The position numbers and the translations under genes were made by a program. A stretch of 13,639 nt of DNA, from contig DAONEM010000047.1 in the NCBI GenBank assembly GCA_035403085.1, forward strand, positions 1 to 13,639, written 5' to 3'. Under the pieces are notes generated by a model. It saw nothing but the letters and a program-made list of their open reading frames with translations. It ran no database searches and was not told where the DNA came from. This DNA comes from JAMOAD01 sp023621955. GTDB lineage: Bacteria > Acidobacteriota > Aminicenantia > JAMOAD01. Positions 13,526 to 13,639 of this stretch are shown here, piece by piece (the stretch's first letter is position 1; every line of letters starts with the position of its first letter).

Positions 13526-13626
13526 CGTTAATTCTTGGCGCTTGTTGCTTTTTTTATTACACTCATTGCTTTCGACTATGCAGATCTTGCTACCCAGAAC
13601 ACGCCACTGAGCTACAGCAACTACAG

Positions 13627-13639
13627 CGGACACTCCATT
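13627..13639. repeat. Third copy of the CGGACACTCCATT repeat, cut by the window end
   Basis: The last 13 bases match the core of the two copies at 10781-10828 in the same orientation. A sequence that ends exactly within a repeat is what an assembly break at a multicopy insertion sequence produces, so a mobile element probably begins here. Confidence 0.5.

Larger units (their letters stand above)
13324..13639. other. Upstream region of the uvrA-like gene, up to the window edge
   Basis: 316 bases without a large gene. From the coding start outwards it holds the AGAGGTGA ribosome-binding site, the 38-codon frame, two related dyads, a perfect TATAAT, a T-rich tract near 13550, a doubled CTACAGC (13612-13618 and 13621-13627) and the terminal CGGACACTCCATT repeat. 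No transposase or integrase fragment could be identified. Confidence 0.5.

Noticed and set aside
13544..13620. tRNA-like segment on the minus strand (TAGCTCAGTGG at 13604-13614, with GTTGCT/AGCAAC able to pair at the ends, 77 bases)
   Set aside because: The D-stem has no matching GAGC, no anticodon arm or T-arm with a proper loop can be drawn, and there is a T-run inside. At most it is a decayed fragment, and chance is as likely.
13493..13639. Open minus-strand frame entering from the right edge (at least 46 codons to a TAG at 13493-13495)
   Set aside because: It overlaps the promoter dyad and the terminal repeat, has no recognisable motif, and cannot be separated from chance without sequence beyond the window.
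10734..13639. CRISPR array or transposase gene in the AT-rich region
   Set aside because: The repeats are too few and not regularly spaced with unique spacers, and no transposase or integrase motif appears in any frame.

Overview
The window carries about a dozen complete genes. Most are C/G-rich, tightly packed bacterial housekeeping genes that often overlap by 1-4 bases. A more A/T-rich accessory segment sits at the right end. Codon choice (many CTC, TCC, ATC and GAG codons), the bfn, era-linked and radA-yacL gene sets, and the compact layout fit an anaerobic bacterium, perhaps a Synergistota-like lineage. That placement is an inference from general appearance and is not proven by any marker here. 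Positions 5156-5255 are exactly 100 N, a scaffold gap of unknown true size.

Left block, plus strand (1-2535): the last codons of an upstream gene, a group II PLP-dependent amino-acid decarboxylase, then a bifunctional-nuclease-domain protein (own promoter) and an O6-alkylguanine-DNA alkyltransferase. Minus-strand block (5378 down to 2517): a Lys/Ala-rich N-terminus that enters the N gap, the GTPase Era (N-terminus lost in the gap), a small four-helix membrane protein translationally coupled to era, and a class I aminotransferase whose 3' end overlaps ogt tail to tail.

Middle block, plus strand (5462-8285): endonuclease III followed by two tandem GT4-type glycosyltransferases, all joined by 4-base start/stop overlaps. 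The two glycosyltransferase genes are exactly the same length if the second starts at a TTG that overlaps the previous stop. Next come radA and a YacL-like PIN/TRAM membrane protein (8383-10733), with an extended -10 promoter, a promoter-centred dyad and a 15-codon upstream ORF.

Right block (10734-13639): an AT-rich spacer with tandem dyads and two copies of a 17-base repeat (AACGGACACTCCATTTT). It is followed on the minus strand by a UvrA-like twin-ABC ATPase that lacks the UvrB-binding domain (DrrC/UvrA2-type, often linked to DNA-drug resistance). Its long leader has a perfect TATAAT, two related dyads and a 38-codon upstream ORF ending on the ribosome-binding site. The same repeat core returns, in the same orientation, as the last 13 bases of the window. 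The segment therefore looks like accessory DNA bounded by copies of a mobile-element end placed behind the radA-yacL operon. No transposase is visible.

Four DNA-repair or repair-like genes (ogt, nth, radA, uvrA-like) lie within 11 kb. The regulated leader of the uvrA-like gene and its repeat-bounded setting are the most novel-looking parts.
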